A DNA stretch of 64,000 bases. Origin: Bin5 sp965218625. GTDB lineage: Bacteria; Chloroflexota; Anaerolineae; Caldilineales; Caldilineaceae. This document shows positions 45,659 through 55,228 of this stretch, piece by piece (position 1 is the first letter of the stretch; every line of letters starts with the position of its first letter). A model generated the notes under the pieces. That model did not search any database, was not told the origin of the DNA, and saw only the letters and a program-made list of their open reading frames with translations. The stretch is taken from positions 372,001-436,000 of the forward strand of contig CBDCLG010000015.1 of NCBI GenBank assembly GCA_965218625.1, given 5' to 3'. The translations under genes and the position numbers were made by a program.

Positions 45659-46078
45659 TTACCAGCTGCTGTCGGGCTGGATCTCTCCCCAGGTGGCGAG
45701 TTCGTCCCGGATCTCGGGCAGCGTGCTCCAGCCGGCGCCGATCGCCCAGAAGAGACTGAGCACCTCATCGCCGTCGTTGGATACGGAGTGTTCATGCCCC
45801 TTCGGCACGAAGACGACGTCGCCTGCCTCCATGCGGTGCTCGACGCCCTCCATGTGCAGAACGCCGCGCCCCGAAATGATGTAGTAGACTTCATCCTGCG
45901 CCGGATGCACGTCTGAGTGGCCGTGCGTGCCCGGGCGTACCCAGAAGAGGCCCGCGGTGTACTGGTCCGATCCGCAGGTGTTTTCTGTGATCATGACGCT
46001 GTCGCGCATCGTGCCGTCGGGCGACTGGATCAGCGGGACGTCCGTTACCTTGAATACATACCTCATGCCGTCTGCCAT
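45659..46078 (-). CDS. Single-domain cupin protein
   Basis: 139 residues. The two cupin motifs are GTHGHSDVHPAQDEVYYIISG (His and Glu metal ligands) and GDVVFVPKGHEHSVSN (third His). It begins MADGMRYVFKVTDVPLIQSPDG. Stand-alone cupins of this sort act as sugar isomerases/epimerases, lyases or ligand sensors; sequence alone does not decide. It sits between the LLM oxidoreductase and Gfo/Idh genes on the same strand. Confidence 0.87.
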   Translation of the reverse strand: MADGMRYVFKVTDVPLIQSPDGTMRDSVMITENTCGSDQYTAGLFWVRPGTHGHSDVHPAQDEVYYIISGRGVLHMEGVEHRMEAGDVVFVPKGHEHSVSNDGDEVLSLFWAIGAGWSTLPEIRDELATWGEIQPDSSW

Positions 46079-46150
46079 GGCTATCTTCTCCTTTCGAGAT
46101 GAATGATGGGTCGATGACCGATTGACGAATGCCTGTCCGATTCGAACTGA

Positions 46151-47116
46151 CTACCGGGAGCCGCTTTGATGGGAACTGCTATCTGACTGGTCAAGAAGAC
46201 GCCGAACTTCCGGCATCCGCTCGATTGTCTCGTGGTCGAATGGCGCTCGCAGGCTGAGCAGAATATGCTTGAATCCGATATCGGCGTGCGCCCGGAATGC
46301 CCGGGCGACCGTGTCAGGCGGTCCCGCGGCCAGGATCGACGGCTCGTAGCCCTCCAGGCCGTGATAGCGCAACGAAGCCTCCAGCTCGCGCTGCGCCGCG
46401 TCGGGATCGTCCCGAATTGTAACCCACTTGCTCGCCAAACGTTCAATGGTGTTCGGATCCCGCCCTACAGCCTCGCAATGGGCGCGCAAGACAGCGTCGC
46501 TGGCCTGAATCTGCTCGAGCGAGCCGAGCTGAGTGTGCCACATATCGGCGTACATTGCGACTGTGCGCAACGTCTTGCGCCGGCCCTGGCCCCCAATCAG
46601 AATGGGCAGCCGCCTTTGCAACGGCCGCGGGAACTGCTCCGCCTCTTCCAAATTGTAGAAGCGGCCGCTGTGGGTCACCTTCTCGCCGTCGAGCAGGCGG
46701 CGAATCAGTGGCACGGCTTCGTGGAGCCGGTCCAGCCGCTCGCCCGCGCCGGCGCCGAAGTCGATTCCGAACATATGGTGCTCGTGCGCATGCCAAGCCC
46801 CGCCCAGACCAAGAACGGCCCGGCCGCCGGTGATGTGGTCAACCGTCGTTGCCAGCTTCGCCACCAGGCCGGGGTTGCGAAAGGTGATCGCGCCCACCAG
46901 CGTGCCGATGGTCGCCCGCTCGGTCAGCGCGCCCAGGCCGGCGATGGTCGCCCAAGCTTCGTAGATCGGATTGCGCCACGGGCCAATCGGGCAGAGGAGA
47001 TGGTCGGACACCCAGAGAGAGTCGAATCCCGCCCGGTCCGCCGCGATTGCGGCATCGCGCAAGGCCGGCCACTCGGTCTGCTGCGCCCACAGCAGGGCGC
47101 CGATCTTCATCTGCAT
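46151..47116 (-). CDS. LLM-class flavin-dependent oxidoreductase (luciferase-like; F420 or FMN)
   Basis: 321 residues, bacterial-luciferase TIM barrel. It starts MQMKIGALLWAQQTEWPALRDAAIAADRAGFDSLWVSDHLL, and the TVDHITGGRAVLGLGGAWHAHEHHMFGIDFG stretch carries the family's cofactor-binding signature. PILIGGQGRRKTLRTVAMYADMWH is the phosphate-binding end. Chloroflexota relatives often use coenzyme F420, but FMN-dependent monooxygenase activity is equally possible. It is in the minus-strand run between two ABC operons. Confidence 0.9.
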   Translation of the reverse strand: MQMKIGALLWAQQTEWPALRDAAIAADRAGFDSLWVSDHLLCPIGPWRNPIYEAWATIAGLGALTERATIGTLVGAITFRNPGLVAKLATTVDHITGGRAVLGLGGAWHAHEHHMFGIDFGAGAGERLDRLHEAVPLIRRLLDGEKVTHSGRFYNLEEAEQFPRPLQRRLPILIGGQGRRKTLRTVAMYADMWHTQLGSLEQIQASDAVLRAHCEAVGRDPNTIERLASKWVTIRDDPDAAQRELEASLRYHGLEGYEPSILAAGPPDTVARAFRAHADIGFKHILLSLRAPFDHETIERMPEVRRLLDQSDSSSHQSGSR

Positions 47117-47167
47117 CCCCTCCTTGAAACAACGGACCGTGAACGGCGCGCGCCGTCGGAACTTGTG

Positions 47168-48226
47168 TCAGGCGATGCCCGCTGCCGGCGACGCCTGCAG
47201 TTCGGCAAAGTGGCAGGCGCTCGGATGGCCGTGGTCAAATCGATCGATCAGCTGCGGCCGGTCCTGGGTGCAGACCGACTCGGCCTTCCAGCAGCGAGTC
47301 CGGAACGTGCAGCCCGAAGGCGGATCAACTGGGCTCGGCAGCTCACCCTCAAGCACGATCCGCTTCCTCTCCTTGCGGCCGACCGGATTGGGCACCGGAA
47401 CGGCCGAGAGCAGGGCCTGCGTATAGGGGTGAGTTGGCCGCACGTAGATCTCTTCTTCGCCGCCGACCTCGACGATGCGACCCAGATGCATGACCGCGAC
47501 GCGGTCGGAGATTTGCCGTACAACCGCCAGATCGTGGGCAATGAAAATGTAGGATAGGCCCAGGTCGGCCTGGAGCTCGGCCAACAGATTGATAACCTGT
47601 GCCTGCACCGAAACGTCGAGCGCGGAGACCGGCTCATCGCAGATAATCAGCTCCGGCTGCAAGGCGAGCGCGCGGGCGATGCCGATCCGCTGGCGCTGTC
47701 CGCCCGAAAACTCGTGGGGATAGCGGCGGGCGTCGGTAGGCAGCAGCCCGACGCGCTCGAGCAGCGCGCTGACTCTTGCGCCCTGTTCTTCCTTGGGCAC
47801 GATGCCCGGGTGCACGATCCAAGGCTCGGCGACGATCTGGCCCACCTCCATGCGCGGATTCAGCGATGCGAAAGGGTCCTGGAAGACCATCTGTATCTCG
47901 CGGCGCAGGGCCTGCACAGCGGCTTTAGACAGGGTGAAGAGATCACGCCCTTTGAAATGGGCTGCGCCGCTCGTAGGCTCCTCCAGGCGCATCAGCGTCC
48001 TGGCGATGGTCGACTTGCCGCAGCCTGTCTCGCCCACCAGCCCGAGCGTTTCGCCCCGGTGCAGGTCAAAACTTACGCCGTCAACCGCCTTGATCGTTCC
48101 CCGCCCGGCGCGCAGAAAGCCCTTCCGCTCGGTGGGATAATGTTTTACCAGCTCCTTGACGCTGAGCAGAGGTCCCTCTGACTCCTCTTGGAAGCCGGAG
48201 GTCGCCGCGGTGCCGTCAGTTGACAT
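47168..48226 (-). CDS. ABC transporter ATP-binding protein, DppF/OppF type
   Basis: 352 residues from ATG 48226, whose first bases overlap the end of the permease-ATPase fusion gene by 11 bp. Walker A GETGCGKSTIARTL (Thr-Gly-Cys variant common in DppF), signature FSGGQRQRI, Walker B LIICDEPVSALD, switch His FIAHDLAV. The C-terminal extension has CTFRTRC, VC and ACHF. It begins with an acidic, low-complexity leader before LLSVKELVKHYP. It is the ATPase partner of the fused DppC-DppD protein. Confidence 0.92.
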   Translation of the reverse strand: MSTDGTAATSGFQEESEGPLLSVKELVKHYPTERKGFLRAGRGTIKAVDGVSFDLHRGETLGLVGETGCGKSTIARTLMRLEEPTSGAAHFKGRDLFTLSKAAVQALRREIQMVFQDPFASLNPRMEVGQIVAEPWIVHPGIVPKEEQGARVSALLERVGLLPTDARRYPHEFSGGQRQRIGIARALALQPELIICDEPVSALDVSVQAQVINLLAELQADLGLSYIFIAHDLAVVRQISDRVAVMHLGRIVEVGGEEEIYVRPTHPYTQALLSAVPVPNPVGRKERKRIVLEGELPSPVDPPSGCTFRTRCWKAESVCTQDRPQLIDRFDHGHPSACHFAELQASPAAGIA

Positions 48227-50243
48227 GCAAGAGATCCTCGAAACGGTGGCAGGCGGCGCTGCGCTCCTGCAAGACTTCATAAAGCGGAGGCGGTTCGACC
48301 GAGCAGCGGTCGATCACGTAGGCGCAGCGCGGATGGAAGGGACAGCCGGACGGGATCAAGCGCAGATTGGGCGGCGCGCCGCTGATCTGCTGCAGAGAGT
48401 CCATCTTCTGATCGACGCGCGGCACGGATTCCAGGAGACCCTTTGTGTAGGGATGAGCCGGACGTGTGTAGATCTCCTCGATCGGGCCGGTCTCGACAAT
48501 TTCGCCAGCATACATCACAGCCACTTTATCGGCAACGTCGGCCACGACGCCCAGATCGTGGGTTATGAGGATCAGACCCATGCCCGTCTCCTGCTGAAGC
48601 TCGGCCAGCAACTCCATGATCTGGGCCTGGATCGTTACATCCAGGGCGGTTGTGGGCTCGTCGGCAATGAGGAGATCGGGGTCCAGTGCGATGGCAGAGG
48701 CGATCATCACCCGCTGGCGCATACCGCCGGAGAACTGGTGCGGATAGTCATGCACGCGTTCGCGCGCGGATGGAATGCGCACGCGGTCCATCAGCTCAAT
48801 TGCTTTGGCGGTGGCTTCACGCCTGGATGTCCCGCGATGCTCCTGGAACATGGCGGCGATCTGTGAGCCGACCGTGTATGCCGGGTTCAGTGCGCTCAAA
48901 GGGTCCTGAAAGATCATCGCGATCCTCTCGCCGCAGAGGCGCCGGCGCCGTGTCGGTTGGACCTGCAGCAGGTCGACGCCGTCAAAGAGGACCGAGCCGC
49001 CGGTCACGAACGCGGGCGGGCTGTCGAGAATCCCCATGACGGCTTCGGCGCTCACCGTCTTGCCGGAGCCGGACTCGCCCAGGATGGCGAGCGTTTGCCC
49101 CCTGTCCAGCGTGTAGCTGATTCCATTCACCGCGTTGAGAGTGCCTTCGGGTGTGCGGAAGTTGACGCGCAGGCCGGACACTTCGAGCAGATGACGGCCG
49201 TTGGCGGCAGGCGTGTGCGCCGGTTCGGACATTTCGATGCTGCCACCATGAACAGGGGCGATCTGCGCGTCCGTTGCGCGGCCCGCCTCAGACGGGCTGG
49301 CGAACCAGCGCCAGCGCTGCACGGGATCGCTGACCATGCGCAGCCAGGCCGAGGAGAGATTGAGCGAAAGGGCCGTCAGCAGAATGGCGAGGCCGGGAAA
49401 GGTGATCAGCCACGGTGCGCTGGTAATGTAGTCGCGGCCCTCGGCGACCATGCGGCCCCAGGTGGGTGCGGGCGGCTGGATTCCCATGCCCAGGAAACTC
49501 AGGCCGGCCTCGGCGAGGATCACGATTGCGACTTCGAGTGTCGCCAGCACCAGGATCGGCGATGCCAGATTGGGCAGGATATGGCGGAAGATGATGCGGC
49601 TGTCGCTGCAGCCGATCGTTTGCGCACCTTCGACGAAGGGCTGTTCCCGAAATGAAAGCGTCAGGCCGCGGGTCACGCGCGCGTAGATCATCCAGCGCGT
49701 CAGTGCAAAGACGATGACCAGGTTCCAGAAGCCGGTGCCGACGAGGAAGAGGATGAAGAGCGCCAGCAGCAGACCCGGAATGCCCATAAGCACGTCCACA
49801 CCGCGCATGACAAGGTCGTCGAGCCAGCCGCGATGGTAGCCGGCCATCAGGCCCAGCAGGATGCCGAGCGTGCCCGAAGCCAGAACGCTCGCCAGGCCGA
49901 CGGCGAGCGAGACGCGTGCGCCGTGTATCAGGCGGCTGAACAGATCGCGTCCGAGGGGATCGGCGCCAAGCAGATAGGGAAAACCCTCCGCATCGTTGGC
50001 GGGCGAGGACATCGGCGGCAGATTGCGCGAGCGCAGATTCTGGTCGAAGGGATCGTGGGGCACGAGGAAGTCGGCTCCCACTGCGGCCACGAACATCACG
50101 GCAAGGAAGATAAGCGGAAAGAGCATCAGCTTATCCTGCCAGAGCGCGCGCAGCAGCTTGCGCGCGGTTATGCCGCGCGCAGCTTCACCTGGGTCTCGCA
50201 CCGCTGGGCCGTCGCCGGCGGTCATCTGATTCGAAGCTGTCAC
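48216..50243 (-). CDS. Fused ABC permease (DppC) and ATP-binding protein (DppD)
   Basis: 675 residues. Residues 30-310 form a DppC-type permease: first helix LMLFPLIFLAVMFVAAVG, family marker LLGADPLGRDLFSRLIHGAR, EAA loop FVEGAQTIGCSDSRIIFRHI. A linker of about 45 residues (SPSEAGRATDAQIAPVHGGS) leads to a full DppD-type ATPase: Walker A GESGSGKTV, signature FSGGMRQRV, Walker B LLIADEPTTALD, switch His LITHDLGV, and the cysteine extension GCPFHPRC, RC and ACHR. No stop interrupts the linker, so one polypeptide is expected. An in-frame Met in the linker (MSEPAHTP) could give a free ATPase by internal initiation, but no strong ribosome site is seen there. Confidence 0.9.
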   Translation of the reverse strand: MTASNQMTAGDGPAVRDPGEAARGITARKLLRALWQDKLMLFPLIFLAVMFVAAVGADFLVPHDPFDQNLRSRNLPPMSSPANDAEGFPYLLGADPLGRDLFSRLIHGARVSLAVGLASVLASGTLGILLGLMAGYHRGWLDDLVMRGVDVLMGIPGLLLALFILFLVGTGFWNLVIVFALTRWMIYARVTRGLTLSFREQPFVEGAQTIGCSDSRIIFRHILPNLASPILVLATLEVAIVILAEAGLSFLGMGIQPPAPTWGRMVAEGRDYITSAPWLITFPGLAILLTALSLNLSSAWLRMVSDPVQRWRWFASPSEAGRATDAQIAPVHGGSIEMSEPAHTPAANGRHLLEVSGLRVNFRTPEGTLNAVNGISYTLDRGQTLAILGESGSGKTVSAEAVMGILDSPPAFVTGGSVLFDGVDLLQVQPTRRRRLCGERIAMIFQDPLSALNPAYTVGSQIAAMFQEHRGTSRREATAKAIELMDRVRIPSARERVHDYPHQFSGGMRQRVMIASAIALDPDLLIADEPTTALDVTIQAQIMELLAELQQETGMGLILITHDLGVVADVADKVAVMYAGEIVETGPIEEIYTRPAHPYTKGLLESVPRVDQKMDSLQQISGAPPNLRLIPSGCPFHPRCAYVIDRCSVEPPPLYEVLQERSAACHRFEDLLHVN

Positions 50244-50255
50244 TCGTTTCCTTCT

Positions 50256-51173
50256 TTAGCCGTAGCGCACCTTCGGGTCCAGGAAGGAGTAGGTAAGGTC
50301 AACCAATAGATTGGTGACGATAATCATGATTGCGACGACAAAGACCAGTGCCTCGATCAGCGGCAGGTCGCGATTTGTCACCGCCGAGACGATGAGAAGG
50401 CCCAGGCCGGGCCAGGCGAAGACGGTCTCGACGACTACCGCGCCGTTGAGCGTGGAGATTGCCTCGTCGCCGGACAGGGTGATAATCGGAATGAATGCGT
50501 TCTTGAGCGCCTGGCCCAGGACGATTTTGCGCTCCCTGAACCCCTTGGCGCGCGCGGTCTTGATGTAAGGCTTGCTCAGTTGATCCACCATGGCGCTGCG
50601 CGTTACCTGTGCGACGCGGCCGAGCGGCCTCAGCGACAGGGTCAGGGCGGGCAGGATGATGAACTTCAACGATCCGGAGCCGGACGTTGGCAGCAATCGC
50701 AGCTGAACGGCGAAGAGGAGGATCAGCATCAGCCCAATCCAGAAGTCGACGGCGGAGGCGCCGGTCAGAGAGATGACGTTGACGGCTTTGTCCACGGGTG
50801 AACCGGGCCTCCAGGCGGCCAGCGAGCCCAGCAGCATGGCCAGCGGCAGCGCGAACAGCATCGTCACGCCGGCAAGCTTGAGGGTGGCGGGAAGCCGTTC
50901 CAACGCCATCGGCAGCGCCGGTCTGAGCTGCCACCATGAGTTGCCGAAATCGCCGGAGAGGACGCCGCGTGCATAGCGCCCGAACTGGACGAGGGGCGGC
51001 TGGTCGTAGCCGAAGCGCTTCTCGAGCGTTTTGACATCATCGGCGCGCGCTTCCGGGCCCAGGATAAGGACGGCCGGATTGCCGATGACGCGTCCTGCAA
51101 AGAAGACGAGGGTCAGGACAACCACGAGGACGAAGAGCGACTGGACCAGTCGACGTGCCACGTAGCGGGCCAT
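50256..51173 (-). CDS. ABC transporter permease, DppB/OppB type
   Basis: 305 residues. First helix YVARRLVQSLFVLVVVLTLVFFAG, then the GNPAVLILG stretch. EAA loop YIKTARAKGFRERKIVLGQAL and end motif VVVETVFAWPGLGLLIVSAVTNRDLPLI. It ends LTYSFLDPKVRYG, the normal DppB C-terminus. It is 12 bp upstream of the fusion gene and belongs to the importer 47168-52971 with binding protein 51370-52971. Confidence 0.92.
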   Translation of the reverse strand: MARYVARRLVQSLFVLVVVLTLVFFAGRVIGNPAVLILGPEARADDVKTLEKRFGYDQPPLVQFGRYARGVLSGDFGNSWWQLRPALPMALERLPATLKLAGVTMLFALPLAMLLGSLAAWRPGSPVDKAVNVISLTGASAVDFWIGLMLILLFAVQLRLLPTSGSGSLKFIILPALTLSLRPLGRVAQVTRSAMVDQLSKPYIKTARAKGFRERKIVLGQALKNAFIPIITLSGDEAISTLNGAVVVETVFAWPGLGLLIVSAVTNRDLPLIEALVFVVAIMIIVTNLLVDLTYSFLDPKVRYG

Positions 51174-51211
51174 TCGGACACTCCTTACAAATCAGGAGAG
51201 AAGGAAGAGGA

Positions 51212-51254
51212 GAGAGGAGAGAGAACTGCCTGTTGCCTCTTTCTCACTCCTCTC
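51212..51254 (-). promoter_or_regulatory. Intercistronic hairpin after binding-protein gene (51370-52971)
   Basis: Purine arm beginning GAGAGGAG at 51212 pairs with the pyrimidine arm ending CTCCTCTC at 51254: about 14 pairs with one mismatch and a loop around 51226-51239. It lies 115 bp after the binding-protein stop, before the DppB start. The sequence is also heptamer-periodic. Confidence 0.6.
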
Positions 51255-51369
51255 TTGACGATCGGTGGACAGTGGAGGCCGCTCACTCCGAAGTCAGAAG
51301 ATCCGAGCGAACGGCTTCCACATGCTGCAGTACAACTTTTACCAATTCTGAGTTTGTCGTACGCGGCTC

Positions 51370-52971
51370 TCAGTCGCAGGTATTGTCCATGTCCTTCGCC
51401 AGCGCGCGATGGCCTAGCGGAACGACCCAGTTCAGGCAATCGCTGACAGCATAGGAGAGGTCCAGGTGCGCGACGGCGCCGGAATAGACCTGATCATGGA
51501 CATACTGGGCGATATCCTGCAGGGCCTGGTCGCGCTCTGCGCCGATCAGCGGTTCGGCGGCTTCGCGCATCACATCCAACTCGGGGAAGCAGCCGGTCGC
51601 GAACGGGCTTTCGCAGGAGAGATGGCCCTTGAGTGAGAGGGCGTAGTCGTACAGCTCATTGCCGTGCGGCCCTACGAAGAAGTAGCGGCCGCGTCCAGGC
51701 GGGGGCCGCTTGCCGACCTTCTCAATGAAGGGTTCCAGTTCGGACACCTCGAGCACGACATTGAGACCGAGATCCTGCAAGTAGCCGTTGACGGCCTGGT
51801 GCAGTTCTTCGCTGCGTGAAAACCAGCCGATCAGACTGGCATTGACGAACTCGGTCTCATAGACGGGCACGCCGTCAGCCGCGGCCTCGTCCAGAAGCTG
51901 CTTGGCGCGCTCCGGATCGTAGCCGTATGGCTCGATGCTCTCGTTGTGCCCGGTGGCGGAGGGGCCGACCATCTGACGGGCAATGGTCGCCTGGCCGCCC
52001 AGAATCGTGTCGAGAATGGTATCGTAGTCGACCGCCAGCTGGAATGCCAGCCTGACCCGCTGGTCGCCGAACGCGGTGCCTTCGCGCGGGGGTTCGAGGT
52101 CCATGCGCATAAACAGGGTTTCGACACTGACCTCACTGCGGCAGCCGATACCCTCGGTGGCTTCAGCCTCCAGGCAGCTCTCGGCCGAAATCCACTGGGC
52201 GATGTCGACCTCATCGGTTTTCACCTGCGCCAGCCGGACGGCGTCCTCGGGGCGATAGAGAAAGACAACCTCGTCGAAGTTGATCGCACCGCGCGCGCCC
52301 TGGTCAGGGTCGAGCCCCCACCAGTCGTGATTGGCTTCGAGGATCAGCGCGTCGCCGGCGATGAAATCCTTGAACTTATACGGGCCGGTGCCGATGGGAA
52401 CGAGCGCATACTGGTCGGGCTCCTCGAGAAGCTGCTTCATCGATGAGATGCCCTGAAGGTGCATCCGGTTGGGGAGGATCGGATCGGGGGAGGCGGTCAT
52501 CACGTGGACCGTATATTCGTCGACGGCCTCGGCCGTGATCTGCGGCCCCATGAAGCCGCGCACCTGGAAGGCGTTCTCCTCGCTCCACTGATGGTTGACG
52601 GCGTAGGCGACGGCCTCGGCGTTCAGGGGCGAGCCATCGTGGAAGCTGACGCCTTCGCGAACTGTGAAGCTCCATGTGAGCTCATCGAGCTGCTCGAAGG
52701 AGGTGGCAAGTTCGGGGATCAACTCGTTCGAGACAGGATCGCGGTCCAGCAGCACCTCGATCACATTGCGCAGGCCGGGCGACTGTACCTCGTCATAGGC
52801 ATTGAACGCCTCCATGGTGCGCCACTCTCTGATGGCGGCGTAGGTGAAGGTCTTCTTCTCGGCGGCCATTTCGCCGTCCGAGGCGGGCGCTGCGGCAGGC
52901 TGGCAGGCGCCCAGTAGAAGGACGAATGCCAGGAGCGCACATACAAGATACCGTCCTTTGGTCTGAGTCAT
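51370..52971 (-). CDS. ABC solute-binding lipoprotein, family 5
   Basis: 533 residues. MTQTKGRYLVCALLAFVLLLGA-Cys is a lipoprotein signal. The domain starts TYAAIREWRTMEAF, and the conserved FTVREGVSFHDGSPLNAEAVAYAV and PIGTGPYKFKDFIAGDAL stretches fix it in SBP_bac_5. It is a third sequence type, clearly different from the 5537/8717 pair and from 42902. AGGAGGATCAGAGCA precedes the ATG. It is the first gene of the minus-strand importer operon (binding protein, DppB, DppC-DppD fusion, DppF). Confidence 0.9.
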   Translation of the reverse strand: MTQTKGRYLVCALLAFVLLLGACQPAAAPASDGEMAAEKKTFTYAAIREWRTMEAFNAYDEVQSPGLRNVIEVLLDRDPVSNELIPELATSFEQLDELTWSFTVREGVSFHDGSPLNAEAVAYAVNHQWSEENAFQVRGFMGPQITAEAVDEYTVHVMTASPDPILPNRMHLQGISSMKQLLEEPDQYALVPIGTGPYKFKDFIAGDALILEANHDWWGLDPDQGARGAINFDEVVFLYRPEDAVRLAQVKTDEVDIAQWISAESCLEAEATEGIGCRSEVSVETLFMRMDLEPPREGTAFGDQRVRLAFQLAVDYDTILDTILGGQATIARQMVGPSATGHNESIEPYGYDPERAKQLLDEAAADGVPVYETEFVNASLIGWFSRSEELHQAVNGYLQDLGLNVVLEVSELEPFIEKVGKRPPPGRGRYFFVGPHGNELYDYALSLKGHLSCESPFATGCFPELDVMREAAEPLIGAERDQALQDIAQYVHDQVYSGAVAHLDLSYAVSDCLNWVVPLGHRALAKDMDNTCD

Positions 52972-53245
52972 TGCTCTGATCCTCCTGGAATTGGTGAGTG
53001 CTGCACGATAATGTTAGCAACGAATAGCCGCTGACAACCGACGATCGAACGAGCAAGCTCATGGAATCTCGCACTACTGACTCAACAGAGTACAACCCTG
53101 CACAGAACCAAATCTGTTGCCGCGATGAACGGCCCGATGAGAGCCCTCCACACTACAAACTAGCGGACAGTCTTTTTGTAGTGGCACTCCTTTCACGCAG
53201 GCGTGCAGATGGCACAGCGCCCTGAGTGGCCGCATCTTGCAGGAC

Positions 53246-54022
53246 CTACCAGCAGGTATAGCCGCCGTCGATGACCATGATGTTGCCGGTCATATAGCTT
53301 GAGGCGTCGGATGCCAGGTAAATGACCGCGCCCTGCAGCTCGGGCGGCTCACCGGCGCGGCCCATCGGCACCCTGGCCATCCATTGCTCCCACATTTCGG
53401 GGTCTTCGGCCCGCATCTTGATCACCGGCGGTGTAATCATGTAGCCCGGCGCCAGCGCATTGACGCGGATGCCGTGCCCGGCCCACTCCGATGCCAGCGA
53501 CTTGGTCATCATGATGACCGCGGCCTTGGCCGAGTTATAGTGCGTATGCTTCTGCGGATTGGGCGCGCTGATACCGGCCATGCTGGCGATGTTGATGATA
53601 TTGCCCCGCCCCTGGCGCGACATCGGGCCGAACGCGGCCTTGGCGAAGAGAAAGACGCCCTTAACATCGACGTCGAAGACATACTGGAAGCTATCCAGGG
53701 GGAGCGTTTCAGCCGGCTCCACGGTCGCGATGCCGGCGTTGTTGAGCAGAATGTCGAGACTGCCCAGGGCCTCGACGGTCTCGTTGACCGCCCTCTGCGC
53801 GTCCTCCTCACTGCGGACATCACCCTGCATGGCCAGCGACTGCACGCCCAGCGCCTTGAGCTCCTCGGCAGTGCTCTGCGCCGTTTCCAGGTCGATATCG
53901 ACGATGGCGATGTTGGCCCCATACTGCGCCAACCCTGTGGCCATCGCCTTGCCCAGCCCGCGCCCTCCGCCGGTGACGAGCGCATTCCGTCCTGTGAGGT
54001 CGAACATATCACCATTCGCCAT
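53246..54022 (-). CDS. Short-chain dehydrogenase/reductase (SDR)
   Basis: 258 residues, classical SDR: TGGGRGLGKA cofactor motif, acidic Asp in IVDIDLETA (NAD-type), NNAG, Ser of NIASMAGIS, and Tyr-x-x-x-Lys as HYNSAKAAV. The family's usual end SSYMTGNIMVIDGGYTCW is complete. It resembles gluconate 5-dehydrogenase or 2-deoxy-D-gluconate 3-dehydrogenase type SDRs; exact substrate unknown. It lies 274 bp before (in transcription order) the ABC binding-protein gene, without an obvious promoter in the gap. Confidence 0.9.
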   Translation of the reverse strand: MANGDMFDLTGRNALVTGGGRGLGKAMATGLAQYGANIAIVDIDLETAQSTAEELKALGVQSLAMQGDVRSEEDAQRAVNETVEALGSLDILLNNAGIATVEPAETLPLDSFQYVFDVDVKGVFLFAKAAFGPMSRQGRGNIINIASMAGISAPNPQKHTHYNSAKAAVIMMTKSLASEWAGHGIRVNALAPGYMITPPVIKMRAEDPEMWEQWMARVPMGRAGEPPELQGAVIYLASDASSYMTGNIMVIDGGYTCW

Positions 54023-54050
54023 TGGAGTTACAGCGCTCCTTTCGAACTGG

Positions 54051-54085
54051 GGTGGTCAGAGGTTGGTGGTTAGTGGCCGGCGGCT
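54051..54085. repeat. Heptamer-periodic spacer
   Basis: Five consecutive 7-bp units, each with GG or GGC cores: GGTGGTC, AGAGGTT, then GGTGGTT, AGTGGCC and GGCGGCT. They lie in the spacer upstream of the minus-strand SDR gene. Degenerate, but in phase over 35 bp. Confidence 0.5.
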
Positions 54086-54272
54086 GGATTAACCGCTGGC
54101 GAATGGCAGCGAACCACAAGTAGTTTTTGTGTGCATGTGGGTACCTGTGGCCATGCATCTTACCCCACGAAAGTGGTATTTCCAAATCGCTATTCTTGCG
54201 TCCAGACGGCGGCGTTTCGGTGCATAGGACGCCGCCTGAAACCAGCAGGAGCGGTGCCGCAGGCCCATGAAC

Positions 54273-55073
54273 TCAGTAGTAGGGAAAGGCGCCGCCGGTT
54301 ACGTCGAAGACGGAGCCGACGGAATAGTCGGCGTCGGTGGAGCAGAGGAAGGCGACCATATTGGCGACCTTCTGCGGCGACTGAAAGTAGCCGAGCGGGA
54401 CCGATTCACGCGCCCGCTCGCGCACCTCGTCCTGCGGCCTGCCTTCGAGACGGGCGATCTCGGCGTGGATGATGTCGAGCATCTCGGTGTCGACGATGCC
54501 GGGGAATACACAGTTCACCAGAATGTCGTATCGGGCCAGTTCGAGCGCCATCTGCTTGGTCAGCCCGACGGCGGCGTGTTTGCTGGCAACGTATCCGGCG
54601 ATGGGGGCGTCTTTGCCGGACGGGATCTTGCCGGCGGTGGAGGCGATGGTGATGATGCGCCCGCCTTCACCCTGGTCGATCATGCGGCGGGCGGCGGCCT
54701 GTGAGCAGTAGAGGACGCCCTTTGCATTGACGTTCATCTGCCAGTCCCAGGCGTTGTCGTCCAGCTCCAGCACGGGGGTGACAACCAGAACGCCGGCGTT
54801 GTTGACCATGATGTCGAGGCGGCCGAAGCGGTCGGCGCAGCCGCTCACCATGCGCTCGGTATCGGCGCGGCTGGTCACGTCGACCTGCAGTGCCAGGGCG
54901 GCGCCTCCCTGCGCCTCGATCTCGGCCGCCACACGGCCGGCGGACTCCAAATTTATGTCGGCCGCGACCACGCTCGCGCCTTCATCCGCCAGGCGATGGG
55001 CGATAGCGCGTCCCATCCCCTGGCCGGCGCCGCTGACAATGGCAACCTGATTGGAGAGCTCATAACTGGGCAT
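54273..55073 (-). CDS. Short-chain dehydrogenase/reductase (SDR)
   Basis: 266 residues. SGAGQGMGRAIAH cofactor motif, Asp in AADINLESA, NNAG, ITIASTAGKI and Tyr-x-x-x-Lys in GYVASKHAAVG. The C-terminus SVFDVTGGAFPYY replaces the more usual IDGG end. An insertion around HAEIARLEGRPQDEVRERARESVP forms a helical substrate lid as in many sugar-alcohol SDRs. A ribosome site AGGAGGAGATAAG stands just before the ATG. It is the 5'-most gene of the 24 kb minus-strand run and diverges from the DUF4432 gene. Confidence 0.9.
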   Translation of the reverse strand: MPSYELSNQVAIVSGAGQGMGRAIAHRLADEGASVVAADINLESAGRVAAEIEAQGGAALALQVDVTSRADTERMVSGCADRFGRLDIMVNNAGVLVVTPVLELDDNAWDWQMNVNAKGVLYCSQAAARRMIDQGEGGRIITIASTAGKIPSGKDAPIAGYVASKHAAVGLTKQMALELARYDILVNCVFPGIVDTEMLDIIHAEIARLEGRPQDEVRERARESVPLGYFQSPQKVANMVAFLCSTDADYSVGSVFDVTGGAFPYY

Positions 55074-55228
55074 CGCTTATCTCCTCCTGTTTCACCAGTT
55101 CACGGCGCCGAGCGGACGCCCAACCCCTGGTTCGCCTGCATGGTAGTGAAACTGCCGCCCGCTGTCAACCGGGTCGCTTGGGAGACCTGTGGGAGACGCA
55201 TTCCGCGCATTTGGCCTGATAAACTGTT

